A stretch of 64,000 nt of DNA from CAVUWL01 sp963787415 (GTDB lineage: Bacteria; Actinomycetota; Thermoleophilia; Solirubrobacterales; 70-9), in the NCBI GenBank assembly GCA_963787415.1, contig CAWBCO010000003.1:496001-560000 (forward strand), given 5' to 3'. Of this stretch, positions 31,173 through 38,905 are shown piece by piece; the first letter of the stretch is position 1, and every line of letters begins with the position of its first letter. The notes under the pieces were generated by a model. The model searched no databases. It was not told where the DNA came from and saw only the letters and a list, made by a program, of their open reading frames with translations. The position numbers were made by a program, and so were the translations under genes.

Positions 31173-33713
31173 GTGGGTGAACGACGATCAATTCGGATGG
31201 GACTCGTTTCAATCTCGGCACTCGTGATCCTGATGTTGGCTTCGGTCACACCAAGCGCGCGAGCCGCAGACGCATACGTGACCAACTTTGGTTCAGAAAA
31301 CATCTCGGTGATCGACACCCAGACGAACGCGGTGGTGGGTACGCCGATCAAGGTAGGCGTCGAACCGGAGCTACTCGCGATCACTCCCGATGGCAAAACC
31401 GCCTATGTCGTCAACTGGGGTTCCAACAATGTCTCGATGGTCAACACCGAAACCAACAAGGTGATCGGATCTCCAATTTCCGTTGGAGTCCATCCGGTCT
31501 CAATCGCGATCACTCCCGATGGCAAAACCGCCTACGTGACGAACTTCAACTCCAACACCGTCTCGGTAATCAACACCGAAACCAACAAGGTGATCGGATC
31601 TCCAATTTCGGTTGGCGGCGGACCGTGGGTGGTCGCGATCACTCCCAATGGGAAGACTGCCTACGTTGCCAACGCCGGTACAGACAACGTCTCGGTGATC
31701 GATACCCAGACCAACAAAGTCGTGGGCACGCCGATTGGGGTCGGCACGAACCCGGTTGGGATTGCGATCACACCAAACGGCGATTTCGCATACGTGACCA
31801 ACTTCAGCTCCAAAGACGTCTCGGTGATCAATATCCAGACCAATGAACTCGTCGGCGCGCCGATCGTGGTCGGTACCGAACCGGAGCCAATCTCGATCAC
31901 CCCGGATGGCAAGACCGCCTACGTTCTCAATTGGGGCTCAAACAACGTCTCGGTGATCAATATCCAGACCAATGAACTCGTCGGCGCGCCGATCGTGGTC
32001 GGCACCAAACCGGTCGCGGTCACGATCACTCCTGACGGCAAAACAGCCTATGTCACCAACTACGGTTCAAACACGGTTTCGGTGCTCGATACCCGGACCA
32101 ATGAGGTGATCGGCACGCCGATCGTGGTCGGCACCGAACCGAATGGGGTTGCGATTCCACCAGATCAGCCACCGACCGCTTCCTTTTCGGCTTCATCTGC
32201 CCGATTGGGGTCTCCGACCACCTTCGATGCCTCGGCCTCCGGTGATCCCGACGGATCGATTGCCAGCTATGACTGGGAATTCGGCGACGGAAGCATGGAA
32301 GAAGGGTCCAATTCAGCCCCCAACCACACCTACAGCTCCTCGGGTACCTACGATGCGACGCTGACGCTCACCGATAACGAAGGCTGCTCAACCGAATTCA
32401 TCTTCACCGGGCAGACCGCATACTGCAACGGCTCCGCTCTGGCAAGGCAGACGCAGCCCGTCCGGGTGACCGGGGCCGCGACAGGGGTGGTCGTTTCGCT
32501 CCTGCCTGAGGCGATTCTCCCGAACGAAAGCTCAACTACAACCGCAACAGCGACTGTGACCGACGCCAACGGCAACCCGGCGCCCGGTCAAAGCATCAGC
32601 TTGTCCTCCAGTGATGAAGGCGAGAAGATCGGCCCGGTCAGCGAACCCAGCGAAGGCACCTACACGGCCCAGGTCACCTCCTCGAAAAACGTCGGCACGG
32701 CGACGATCACCGCCACCGATACCTCGGTCAATCCAAGCGTGGCGGGAAGCGCGATGCTGACTCAAACGTTTGAACTTGCCTCTCACCTTGCCCTGGCGCT
32801 TCAGCCCGGCTCGATCCTCGCCAACGGCGCCGCCACCTCAATGGCAACCGCGACTGTGACCAACGCAAACGGCAATCCAAGTCACGGTCAAAACATCAGC
32901 TTCTCCTCAACTGACCCCGGGGAGAGGTTCGGCCCGGTCAACGAACCGACGGTAGGCACCTACACGGCCCAGGTCACCGCCTCGAAGACCGCCGGCACGG
33001 CGACGATTACCGCCACCAATACCTCGGTCAATCCGAGCGTGGTTGGGAGCGCGGCGCTGGTCCAGACACCAGGGCCCGCGACTCACCTTGCCCTGGCGCT
33101 TCAGCCCGGCTCGATCCTCGCCAACGGCGCCGCCACATCAACCGCAACGGCGACGGTTACCGACGCCAATGGCAATCCGGCAACCGGCCAGAGCATCAGC
33201 TTCTCTTCAACTGATGAAGGCGAGAAATTCGGCCCGGTGAGCGAACCCAGTGAAGGCACCTACACGGCCCAGGTGACCGCCTCGAAGACCGCCGGCACGG
33301 CGACGATTACCGCCACCGATACCTCGGTCAACCCGAGCGTGGTTGGGAGCGCGGCGCTGGTTGAGATCTCCCCTGGCCTGCCGGCCAAGACGCCGCCGAT
33401 TGTCTCGATCACCGAGAAGCCTTCCGAGAAGACGCGAGAGCGCCGGCCGAGCTTCAGCTTCGTCTCCGATCAGCCCGGTTCAACCTTTCAATGCAGACTC
33501 GGCGACCGTGAATTTCAACTATGTCGCTCCCCGCACTCACTGACCAAGCTCTCTTTCGGTGGGCACGTGTTTGGGGTCAGAGCGATCAATCAGGCTGGTG
33601 AAGACGGGGCTTCGGTGAGCTACCGGTTCCTCGTCAGTTCTTCTCGTCGGGTTCAGGGAAGGGCGCGACGAAGGGCTCCCGGCACATTGCTTGGTTTCGC
33701 CAGAGTCTTTTAG
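31173..33713 (+). CDS. Secreted YVTN beta-propeller / PKD / Ig-like repeat protein
   Basis: 846 residues from GTG 31173, chosen because GGGGTAGG lies just upstream and the basic n-region (ERRSIR) then precedes the signal peptide core (LVSISALVILMLASVTPSARA); ATG 31116 and 31197 are alternatives. The mature part starts with seven 42-residue repeats 'YVTNxGSNxVSVIxTxTNxVIGxPI...AITPDGKTA', a full seven-bladed propeller. A PKD domain (PPTASFSASS...YDWEFGDGS) follows, then three ~100-residue invasin-like Ig domains, and a terminal domain 'FQCRLGDREFQLC...GVRAINQAGE' before a basic end (GRARRRAPG). Probably an adhesin-like surface protein. The last two Ig units and the terminal domain are nearly identical to those of the next gene. 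Confidence 0.85.
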   Translation: MGERRSIRMGLVSISALVILMLASVTPSARAADAYVTNFGSENISVIDTQTNAVVGTPIKVGVEPELLAITPDGKTAYVVNWGSNNVSMVNTETNKVIGSPISVGVHPVSIAITPDGKTAYVTNFNSNTVSVINTETNKVIGSPISVGGGPWVVAITPNGKTAYVANAGTDNVSVIDTQTNKVVGTPIGVGTNPVGIAITPNGDFAYVTNFSSKDVSVINIQTNELVGAPIVVGTEPEPISITPDGKTAYVLNWGSNNVSVINIQTNELVGAPIVVGTKPVAVTITPDGKTAYVTNYGSNTVSVLDTRTNEVIGTPIVVGTEPNGVAIPPDQPPTASFSASSARLGSPTTFDASASGDPDGSIASYDWEFGDGSMEEGSNSAPNHTYSSSGTYDATLTLTDNEGCSTEFIFTGQTAYCNGSALARQTQPVRVTGAATGVVVSLLPEAILPNESSTTTATATVTDANGNPAPGQSISLSSSDEGEKIGPVSEPSEGTYTAQVTSSKNVGTATITATDTSVNPSVAGSAMLTQTFELASHLALALQPGSILANGAATSMATATVTNANGNPSHGQNISFSSTDPGERFGPVNEPTVGTYTAQVTASKTAGTATITATNTSVNPSVVGSAALVQTPGPATHLALALQPGSILANGAATSTATATVTDANGNPATGQSISFSSTDEGEKFGPVSEPSEGTYTAQVTASKTAGTATITATDTSVNPSVVGSAALVEISPGLPAKTPPIVSITEKPSEKTRERRPSFSFVSDQPGSTFQCRLGDREFQLCRSPHSLTKLSFGGHVFGVRAINQAGEDGASVSYRFLVSSSRRVQGRARRRAPGTLLGFARVF
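32791..33390 (+). repeat. Two tandem 300-bp Ig-domain repeats
   Basis: Units begin CCCTGGCGCTTCAGCCCGGC at 32791 and 33091, exactly 300 bp apart. They share long identical tracts with each other and with the three units at 35156-36055 in the neighbouring gene. A third, more divergent unit lies just upstream (about 32482-32780). Confidence 0.92.
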
Positions 33714-33921
33714 CTGGCCGCTCTGACAAAGAGCCAGCTACGTTGATCCCTGTGCAGTCGATGCCCAGATGACTTTCGACCGAAACCACGCCGGACCCAT
33801 TCCATTGCCAGATCAACTCCCTTCCGGTGGCTCCCACGTCGGAGTTCGAGGCTCTGATCGCGTTGGAGGGCTTGGGGAGGGCCGTCTTGTGCTTCCGTGC
33901 GGCCCTCGCTACCTTTAAGTC

Positions 33922-36396
33922 ATGCTTTGGGGGGGTGTCAAGGGACAAGTTGGTGCCGCGCTTCTTACCAGCGCATTGCTTTGTCTGGTTGTGAGCGTCG
34001 ACACGCCCGCGGCTCGGGCCGCCGAACAGTCGGCAGCTTCGATGTATCAGCCGGGCACTGTGGACGTGATCGAATTGACCATGCCGCAGAAATCGATCGA
34101 AAAACTGGAAAAAGAACCCGAGGTCGAATACGTGGAAGGGACGTTTTCATTGGCGACGACCAACGGGACTCCCACCGGGATCGGCGAATTCTCAACTCCG
34201 ATCAAAGTCGGCATCCGATTGAAGGGGAGCAACGGATCTTTTCGCCCCCTGAGTGAAAAGGCCGCCTTCAAGATCAAGTTCAGCTTTGTCAAGGGACAGA
34301 AGTTCCTCGGCCTGAAGAAGATGACCCTCAACAACATGGTCCAGGACCGTTCGATGATCCACGAGACGCTGGCCTATGAAGCGTTTCGCTCTGTCGGCGT
34401 CGAAGGTTCTCACACCGGCTATGCCTACGTTCGCCTCAATGGCATGGACTACGGGCTCTACCTCAACATCGAAACCCTCGATCAGGAATTTCTCGAACAG
34501 CGATTTGGCCCCTTCGCTCCGCCCCAGCATCTCTACTCGGGGGAATATGGAACGGATGTTACGGTCGGGGGCGCTTCCAAATTTGAAGTCACCGAAGGCG
34601 AAGAAGAAAACCGCAGCGATCTCGAAGCGTTGATCGCTGCGGTCAACGATGAAGAAGCTCCCGACTGGTCAACCGCAGTCGAACCCGTGGCTGATCTGAA
34701 GGAGATGACCCTCGATTGGGCGGTGGAAAAGTACAGCGGCCAGTTTGACGGTTACTCCGGTATGCAGGCGTCCTATGAGCCCAACAACTACTACCTCTAC
34801 AGCAATGCGACCGGGGTGTTTCAGATGCTCCCCTGGGGGCTTGACCAGACCTGGGAGGACCCACTCACTTTCGAAGGCAAGGCCGGTCTGATGTTTGACA
34901 AGTGCCTTGAAGACGAAAGCTGCGCCGCGATGTATCGGGCGTCGCTGCGCGAAGTGCAGAGTTCGATCACCGGCCTTGGTCTGGACTCGCTGGCCGAACG
35001 CACGGCGGCGTTGCTGGAGCCCTGGGAGGAAATGGACCCACGAAAGCCGTACAGCCAGAAGGAAATCGGGGAAGAAGTGGCTCGCGCGCGGGCTTTCATG
35101 GCCAAACGCCCAAGCGAACTCAACGCGTGGTTTGCGACGCAGCCGCCGGAAATTTCCCTGGCGCTTCAGCCCGGCTCGATCCTCGCCAACGGCGCTTCCA
35201 CATCAACCGCAACGGCGACGGTCACCGACGCCAACGGCAACCCGGCACCCGGCCAGAGCATCAGCTTCTCTTCAACTGATGAAGGCGAGAAATTCGGCCC
35301 GCTCAGCGAACCCAGCGAAGGCACCTACACGGCCCAGGTCACCGCCTCGAAGACCGCCGGCACCGCGACGATCACCGCCACCGATACCTCGGTCAACCCG
35401 AGCGTGGTTGGGAGCGCGGCGCTGGTCCAGACACCAGGGCCCGCGACCCACCTTGCCCTGGCGCTTCAGCCCGGCTCGATCCTCGCCAACGGCGCTGCCA
35501 CCTCAATGGCAACGGCGACGGTTACCGACGCCAATGGCAATCCGGCAACCGGCCAGAGCATCAGCTTCTCTTCAACTGATGAAGGCGAGAAATTCGGCCC
35601 GCTCAGCGAACCCAGCGAAGGCACCTACACGGCCCAGGTCACCGCCTCGAAGACCGCCGGCACCGCGACGATCACCGCCACCGATACCTCGGTCAACCCG
35701 AGCGTGGTTGGGAGCGCGGCGCTGGTCCAGACACCAGGGCCCGCGACCCACCTTGCCCTGGCGCTTCAGCCCGGCTCGATCCTCGCCAACGGCGCTGCCA
35801 CATCAACCGCAACGGCGACGGTCACCGACGCCAACGGCAACCCGGCACCCGGCCAGAGCATCAGCTTCTCTTCAACTGATGAAGGCGAGAAATTCGGCCC
35901 GGTCAACGAACCGACGGTAGGTACCTACACGGCCCAGGTGACCGCCTCGAAGACCGCCGGCACGGCGACGATCACCGCCACCGATACCTCGGTCAACCCG
36001 AGCGTGGTTGGGAGCGCGACGCTGATGGAGGTTTCTCCCGGGGTCCCGACTCCCCTCGCCAAGACGCCGCCGATTGTCTCGATTACCGAGAAACCATCCG
36101 AGAAGACTCGGGAGCGCCGGCCGAGCTTCAGCTTCGTCTCCAGCGAGCCCGACGCAACCTTTCAATGCAGACTCGGCGACCGTGAATTTCAACCATGTCG
36201 CTCCCCACACGCTCTCAGCAAGCTCTCCCTCGGTGGGCACGTGTTTGGGGTCAGAGCGATCAACCAGGCTGGTGAAGTCGGATCCGCGGTGAGCTACCGG
36301 TTCCTCGTCAATTCTTCACGGCAGGTTCAGGGAAGGGCGCGACGAAGGGCTCCCGGCGAGTTCCTCGACCGTTTCATCGGAGTCATTTCGGGATAG
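33922..36396 (+). CDS. Secreted CotH-kinase-domain protein with Ig-like repeats
   Basis: 824 residues. Signal peptide to about residue 33 (LCLVVSVDTPAARAAEQ). Residues ~45-400 match the CotH family of secreted atypical protein kinases: 'VDVIELTMPQKSIEKLEKEP' at the start, 'KAAFKIKFSF...KKMTLNNMVQDRSMIHETLAYEAFR', 'YAYVRLNGMDYGLYLNIETLD' and the metal-site-like 'MLPWGLDQTWED'. Three near-identical 100-residue invasin-like Ig domains follow, then the same C-terminal domain and basic end as in the upstream protein. CotH kinases phosphorylate Ser in secreted proteins; activity and target here are inference. Lies 208 bp downstream of the propeller gene on the same strand. Confidence 0.86.
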   Translation: MLWGGVKGQVGAALLTSALLCLVVSVDTPAARAAEQSAASMYQPGTVDVIELTMPQKSIEKLEKEPEVEYVEGTFSLATTNGTPTGIGEFSTPIKVGIRLKGSNGSFRPLSEKAAFKIKFSFVKGQKFLGLKKMTLNNMVQDRSMIHETLAYEAFRSVGVEGSHTGYAYVRLNGMDYGLYLNIETLDQEFLEQRFGPFAPPQHLYSGEYGTDVTVGGASKFEVTEGEEENRSDLEALIAAVNDEEAPDWSTAVEPVADLKEMTLDWAVEKYSGQFDGYSGMQASYEPNNYYLYSNATGVFQMLPWGLDQTWEDPLTFEGKAGLMFDKCLEDESCAAMYRASLREVQSSITGLGLDSLAERTAALLEPWEEMDPRKPYSQKEIGEEVARARAFMAKRPSELNAWFATQPPEISLALQPGSILANGASTSTATATVTDANGNPAPGQSISFSSTDEGEKFGPLSEPSEGTYTAQVTASKTAGTATITATDTSVNPSVVGSAALVQTPGPATHLALALQPGSILANGAATSMATATVTDANGNPATGQSISFSSTDEGEKFGPLSEPSEGTYTAQVTASKTAGTATITATDTSVNPSVVGSAALVQTPGPATHLALALQPGSILANGAATSTATATVTDANGNPAPGQSISFSSTDEGEKFGPVNEPTVGTYTAQVTASKTAGTATITATDTSVNPSVVGSATLMEVSPGVPTPLAKTPPIVSITEKPSEKTRERRPSFSFVSSEPDATFQCRLGDREFQPCRSPHALSKLSLGGHVFGVRAINQAGEVGSAVSYRFLVNSSRQVQGRARRRAPGEFLDRFIGVISG
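35156..36055 (+). repeat. Three tandem 300-bp Ig-domain repeats
   Basis: Units start at 35156, 35456 and 35756 with exact 300-bp spacing and are almost identical at the DNA level, including synonymous positions. The same unit occurs at 32791-33390. This points to recent amplification or gene conversion and makes the locus prone to recombination and to assembly collapse. Confidence 0.95.
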
Positions 36397-36557
36397 GTGC
36401 ACCTCGAGATTCGGCTCGCTGGCTTCCCGCCAGCGCCGGTTTTGTAGCGAACAGGGTTATGGCCTGTCCTCTCAAGTGCCACAGCTCTTTGGCGGCTGGA
36501 GTTTGCGGGCGCTGCGCGCGCGAATCATTCGGCACTCGTTACGATCCGCCTCCCACT

Positions 36558-36631
36558 GGGGCAGTGGCCCAACTGGCTAAGGCACCGGTCTCCAAAACCG
36601 GCGATTCCAGGTTCGAGTCCTGGCTGCCCCG
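36558..36631 (+). tRNA. tRNA-Trp(CCA)
   Basis: 74 nt. Acceptor GGGGCAG pairs with CTGCCCC (36624-36630). Anticodon stem CCGGT/ACCGG with loop CTCCAAA gives anticodon CCA. T arm AGGTTCGAGTCCT is canonical. Discriminator G, no encoded CCA. It marks the right edge of the secretome-rich stretch. Confidence 0.95.
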
Positions 36632-36647
36632 TTCGATCTTTTTGGCT

Positions 36648-36926
36648 CTAGAAGTGGCAATCCCGCTCTGGGGGCGGGAGTGCGGCCACGGGGTGGACTG
36701 CGCCCTCCAGTGTGCCGAAGTGAGTGAGGAGCGAGTCCGCCGGCACCTTGTTATAAGCCTTGATTCCCGACTTCCGTTCGAAGGCCGGTTTGAACTCGGC
36801 TAGCCTGAAGTCCCCGCCGAACTCCTCCATCGCGCTCTGAAGGGCCAGGATTTGGTGCGGTAAATCCTCAAGGCGCGCGACCACCTCGCTACGCATCAAG
36901 GCCGGTGTCTTCCTCTTGACCGCCAT
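36648..36926 (-). CDS. Small partner of MNT nucleotidyltransferase
   Basis: 92 residues. The ATG at 36926 shares a base with the stop of the nucleotidyltransferase gene (TGATG), so the two are coupled. The protein is soluble and helical at the start (VVARLEDLPHQILALQSAMEEFGGDFRLAEFKPAFE), then 'NKVPADSLLTHFGTLEGAV'. It has an R-x5-H (RLEDLPH) but not the C-terminal R-x4-H-x-Y of HepT toxins, so HEPN assignment is not supported. In this gene position it could be the toxin or effector of a toxin-antitoxin-like pair. I do not recognise its family. Confidence 0.65.
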   Translation of the reverse strand: MAVKRKTPALMRSEVVARLEDLPHQILALQSAMEEFGGDFRLAEFKPAFERKSGIKAYNKVPADSLLTHFGTLEGAVHPVAALPPPERDCHF

Positions 36927-37480
36927 CAGCTCTTGGCGAGCATCCGACTGACTCCCGCCAGTGCGCGGCGACCGCGACGACGCTGATGCTCGCGCGCTTC
37001 GCTCCCCACCTTCTCTGCTTCTGAGTGAAGTTTTGCCCAGCGGTCCTCGCGATCGACGATCACCCGGCCCTCCCGCAGCGCTTCGGCAAAAAGGAGGGGA
37101 CTGGCCTCGGCGTCCTCGGCCGTCAGCACATCCACCCTGTGCCCCAGCACTCTTTCGAGCTTCAGCTCTAGATCGATGACTCTGACCAGGGAGGGATCCC
37201 GCATCGCGACCAGAAGATCTACGTCGCTCCGAGGGCTGTCCTCACCACGCGCACTCGAGCCGAAGAGCAGTGCGAAGGGAACGTTTTGCTCGGTGCGAAG
37301 CGCCGACCGCAGCTTTGCCAGCAGCCCCCACCGGCGTAGGACGTAGTCTTTCTCAAGCGCCGAAAGCTTGAGGCGCCGAGGAGAGGAACGCTCTCCCCGC
37401 AAGGTCCCCTGGGCAACGGCCCGACGCAGAGTGCGCTCGCTGGCACCTACCTGCTGAGCGAGTTGGCCGAGCTCCGTCAT
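36926..37480 (-). CDS. HTH plus MNT-type nucleotidyltransferase
   Basis: 184 residues. An N-terminal helix-turn-helix ('ELGQLAQQVGASERTLRRAVAQGTLRGE') is fused to a minimal nucleotidyltransferase domain with the full G-S-x10-D-x-D motif (GSSARGEDSPRSDVD) around residues 76-90. MNT proteins such as MntA act as antitoxins by adding AMP to a partner; the HTH suggests autoregulation. Its start overlaps the TetR gene's stop (ATGA, 37477-37480) and its stop overlaps the next start, so the three form one operon. The C-terminus is Arg-rich (HQRRRGRRALAG). Confidence 0.85.
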   Translation of the reverse strand: MTELGQLAQQVGASERTLRRAVAQGTLRGERSSPRRLKLSALEKDYVLRRWGLLAKLRSALRTEQNVPFALLFGSSARGEDSPRSDVDLLVAMRDPSLVRVIDLELKLERVLGHRVDVLTAEDAEASPLLFAEALREGRVIVDREDRWAKLHSEAEKVGSEAREHQRRRGRRALAGVSRMLAKS

Positions 37481-38133
37481 GTGTCCATTGTACTGCGCTC
37501 ATGTGACCGTAAAGTCCAACTCGCTACCCGATCGCTCTCGCGAGCCGGCCCGAGGCCATCGAGGAGGGCATTCAGCGCAAGCGACCAGCGCCGCTCGATC
37601 GACTCGGTGGTCTTCCCGAGTCGCCGTGAATTCTCGGCAGCCGCGAGCCCTTGGGTGAGCGCGATCAGCGCGTGCGCAACGTCGGTCTCCTCACCGTGAA
37701 GGAAGCCGGCATCGAGGCAGCGGCGCACGCGCTCGATGATGAAGACTCGGACGGAGCCGCTCGCCTCAAGCTCCGAGGGCCCTGGGTCGAAGTCCGTGAA
37801 CGGGCGCGAGAACATCAACTGAGATAGCTCTGGATTCTCGCGGACGAAGTTACGGTAGATCGCGACGAGCGAGACCAGGTCGGCGCGGGGGTCCGCGGAT
37901 TCAGCGACTGCGTCGAGCTCCCGTCGCAACCGCCGGAAGCCCTCAAAGAAGAGCTCGCGGATCAGCCCGCTCTTGTCGCCGAAGAGCTCATAGACCGCCG
38001 GCGTCGAGGTCTCCGCCTCGCGGGCGATGCTCCTGGTCGTCAGCCCGCCGGCCCCCTCTCGGGCGAGCAGGCAAGCCGCAACCGAGAGCACATGTTCACG
38101 CAACGCCGGCGTTCGCTGCTTAGCCCTCGGCAC
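37477..38133 (-). CDS. TetR-family transcriptional regulator
   Basis: 218 residues. The N-terminal TetR DNA-binding domain reads 'LREHVLSVAACLLAREGAGGLTTRSIAREAETSTPAVYELFGDKSGLIRELF', with recognition helix 'STPAVYELFG'. The larger C-terminal part is the ligand/dimer domain. It is divergent from the enoyl-CoA hydratase gene, and a perfect 7-4-7 palindrome lies between them (38152-38169), so it likely controls that gene and itself. It overlaps the MNT nucleotidyltransferase gene downstream by 4 nt. Confidence 0.9.
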   Translation of the reverse strand: MPRAKQRTPALREHVLSVAACLLAREGAGGLTTRSIAREAETSTPAVYELFGDKSGLIRELFFEGFRRLRRELDAVAESADPRADLVSLVAIYRNFVRENPELSQLMFSRPFTDFDPGPSELEASGSVRVFIIERVRRCLDAGFLHGEETDVAHALIALTQGLAAAENSRRLGKTTESIERRWSLALNALLDGLGPARESDRVASWTLRSHERSTMDT

Positions 38134-38151
38134 GACGTCACCTTATCGAGA

Positions 38152-38169
38152 CAGCGTTTCGGAACGCTG
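38152..38169. promoter_or_regulatory. Palindromic operator for the TetR regulator
   Basis: CAGCGTT-TCGG-AACGCTG is a perfect inverted repeat with 7-bp arms in the 78-bp space between the divergent TetR and enoyl-CoA hydratase starts. Position and symmetry fit a TetR-dimer operator covering both promoters. Confidence 0.65.
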
Positions 38170-38211
38170 ATACGTTTCCCAGCAACGCACGCCAATAGCG
38201 AGGAGACGACG

Positions 38212-38898
38212 ATGACCGACCTAGCAACCTACGAGCTCGATGGGCCGATCGCGACGATCACGATCGACGACGGCAAGGTCAACGCCTTCTCGATTCCGAT
38301 GCTGGAGGCCCTCCACGCCGCCCTCGATCGAGCCGAAAAGGACGGTGCGGTCGTCGTTTTGACCGGACGGGAGGGCTACTTTTCCGCCGGGTTCGACCTC
38401 AAGGTGTTCAGCGATCAACCCGAAAGGGTGGTCGAGATGCTGAACCTCGGAGCGACGCTGTCTGAGCGGGTTCTGGGCTTCCCCACCCCGGTCATCGTCG
38501 CCTGCTCCGGCCATGCGATCGCAGCAGGTACTTTCCTCCCGCTCGCGGCCGACCTGCGGATAGGGGTCAAGGGCCCCTTCAAGTTCGGCCTCAACGAGGT
38601 GAAGATCGGCCTCACCGTCCCTCTGTTCGTGATCGAGCTCGCCCGCCAGCGCCTGCGCCCCGCCGACTTCAGCAGGGCCCTCCTGACCGCAGCGATGTAT
38701 GACCCGGAGGAGGCGCTCCTCGCCGGCTTCCTAGACCGCGTCGTCGCCCCCGAGGAACTGCGTGACGCGAGCCTTGGGGCCGCCGAGGAGTTGGCAGGGA
38801 TCGACCTCGGGGCGCACAAAGCAACCAAGCTCCGAGTTCGGGCCGGCGCGCTTCAGGCCCTCCGCGGCGCAATCGAGACCGAGCTGAGAGCTGAGTAG
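38212..38898 (+). CDS. Enoyl-CoA hydratase/isomerase (crotonase) family
   Basis: 228 residues from ATG 38212. The crotonase fold is shown by 'IATITIDDGKVNAFSIPMLEAL', the oxyanion-hole strand 'GYFSAGFDLKVF', and 'VACSGHAIAAGTFLPLAADLRIG'. In classical hydratases two Glu act on water; the second-loop region here reads 'KFGLNEVKIGL', with one Glu retained. It is short for the family. The exact reaction (hydration, isomerisation, hydrolysis) is not fixed. A divergent TetR gene and shared palindrome indicate ligand-controlled expression; an alpha/beta hydrolase gene follows by a few bases. Confidence 0.85.
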   Translation: MTDLATYELDGPIATITIDDGKVNAFSIPMLEALHAALDRAEKDGAVVVLTGREGYFSAGFDLKVFSDQPERVVEMLNLGATLSERVLGFPTPVIVACSGHAIAAGTFLPLAADLRIGVKGPFKFGLNEVKIGLTVPLFVIELARQRLRPADFSRALLTAAMYDPEEALLAGFLDRVVAPEELRDASLGAAEELAGIDLGAHKATKLRVRAGALQALRGAIETELRAE

Positions 38899-38905
38899 GC
38901 GATGA

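Noticed and set aside
31275..36055. CRISPR-like regular repeats
   Set aside because: The 126-bp and 300-bp periods are in frame and encode propeller blades and Ig domains.
36648..36926. Assignment of the MNT partner as a HepT-type HEPN toxin
   Set aside because: An R-x5-H occurs near the N-terminus, but the HEPN R-x4-6-H(-x-Y) normally lies near the C-terminus and the Tyr is missing.
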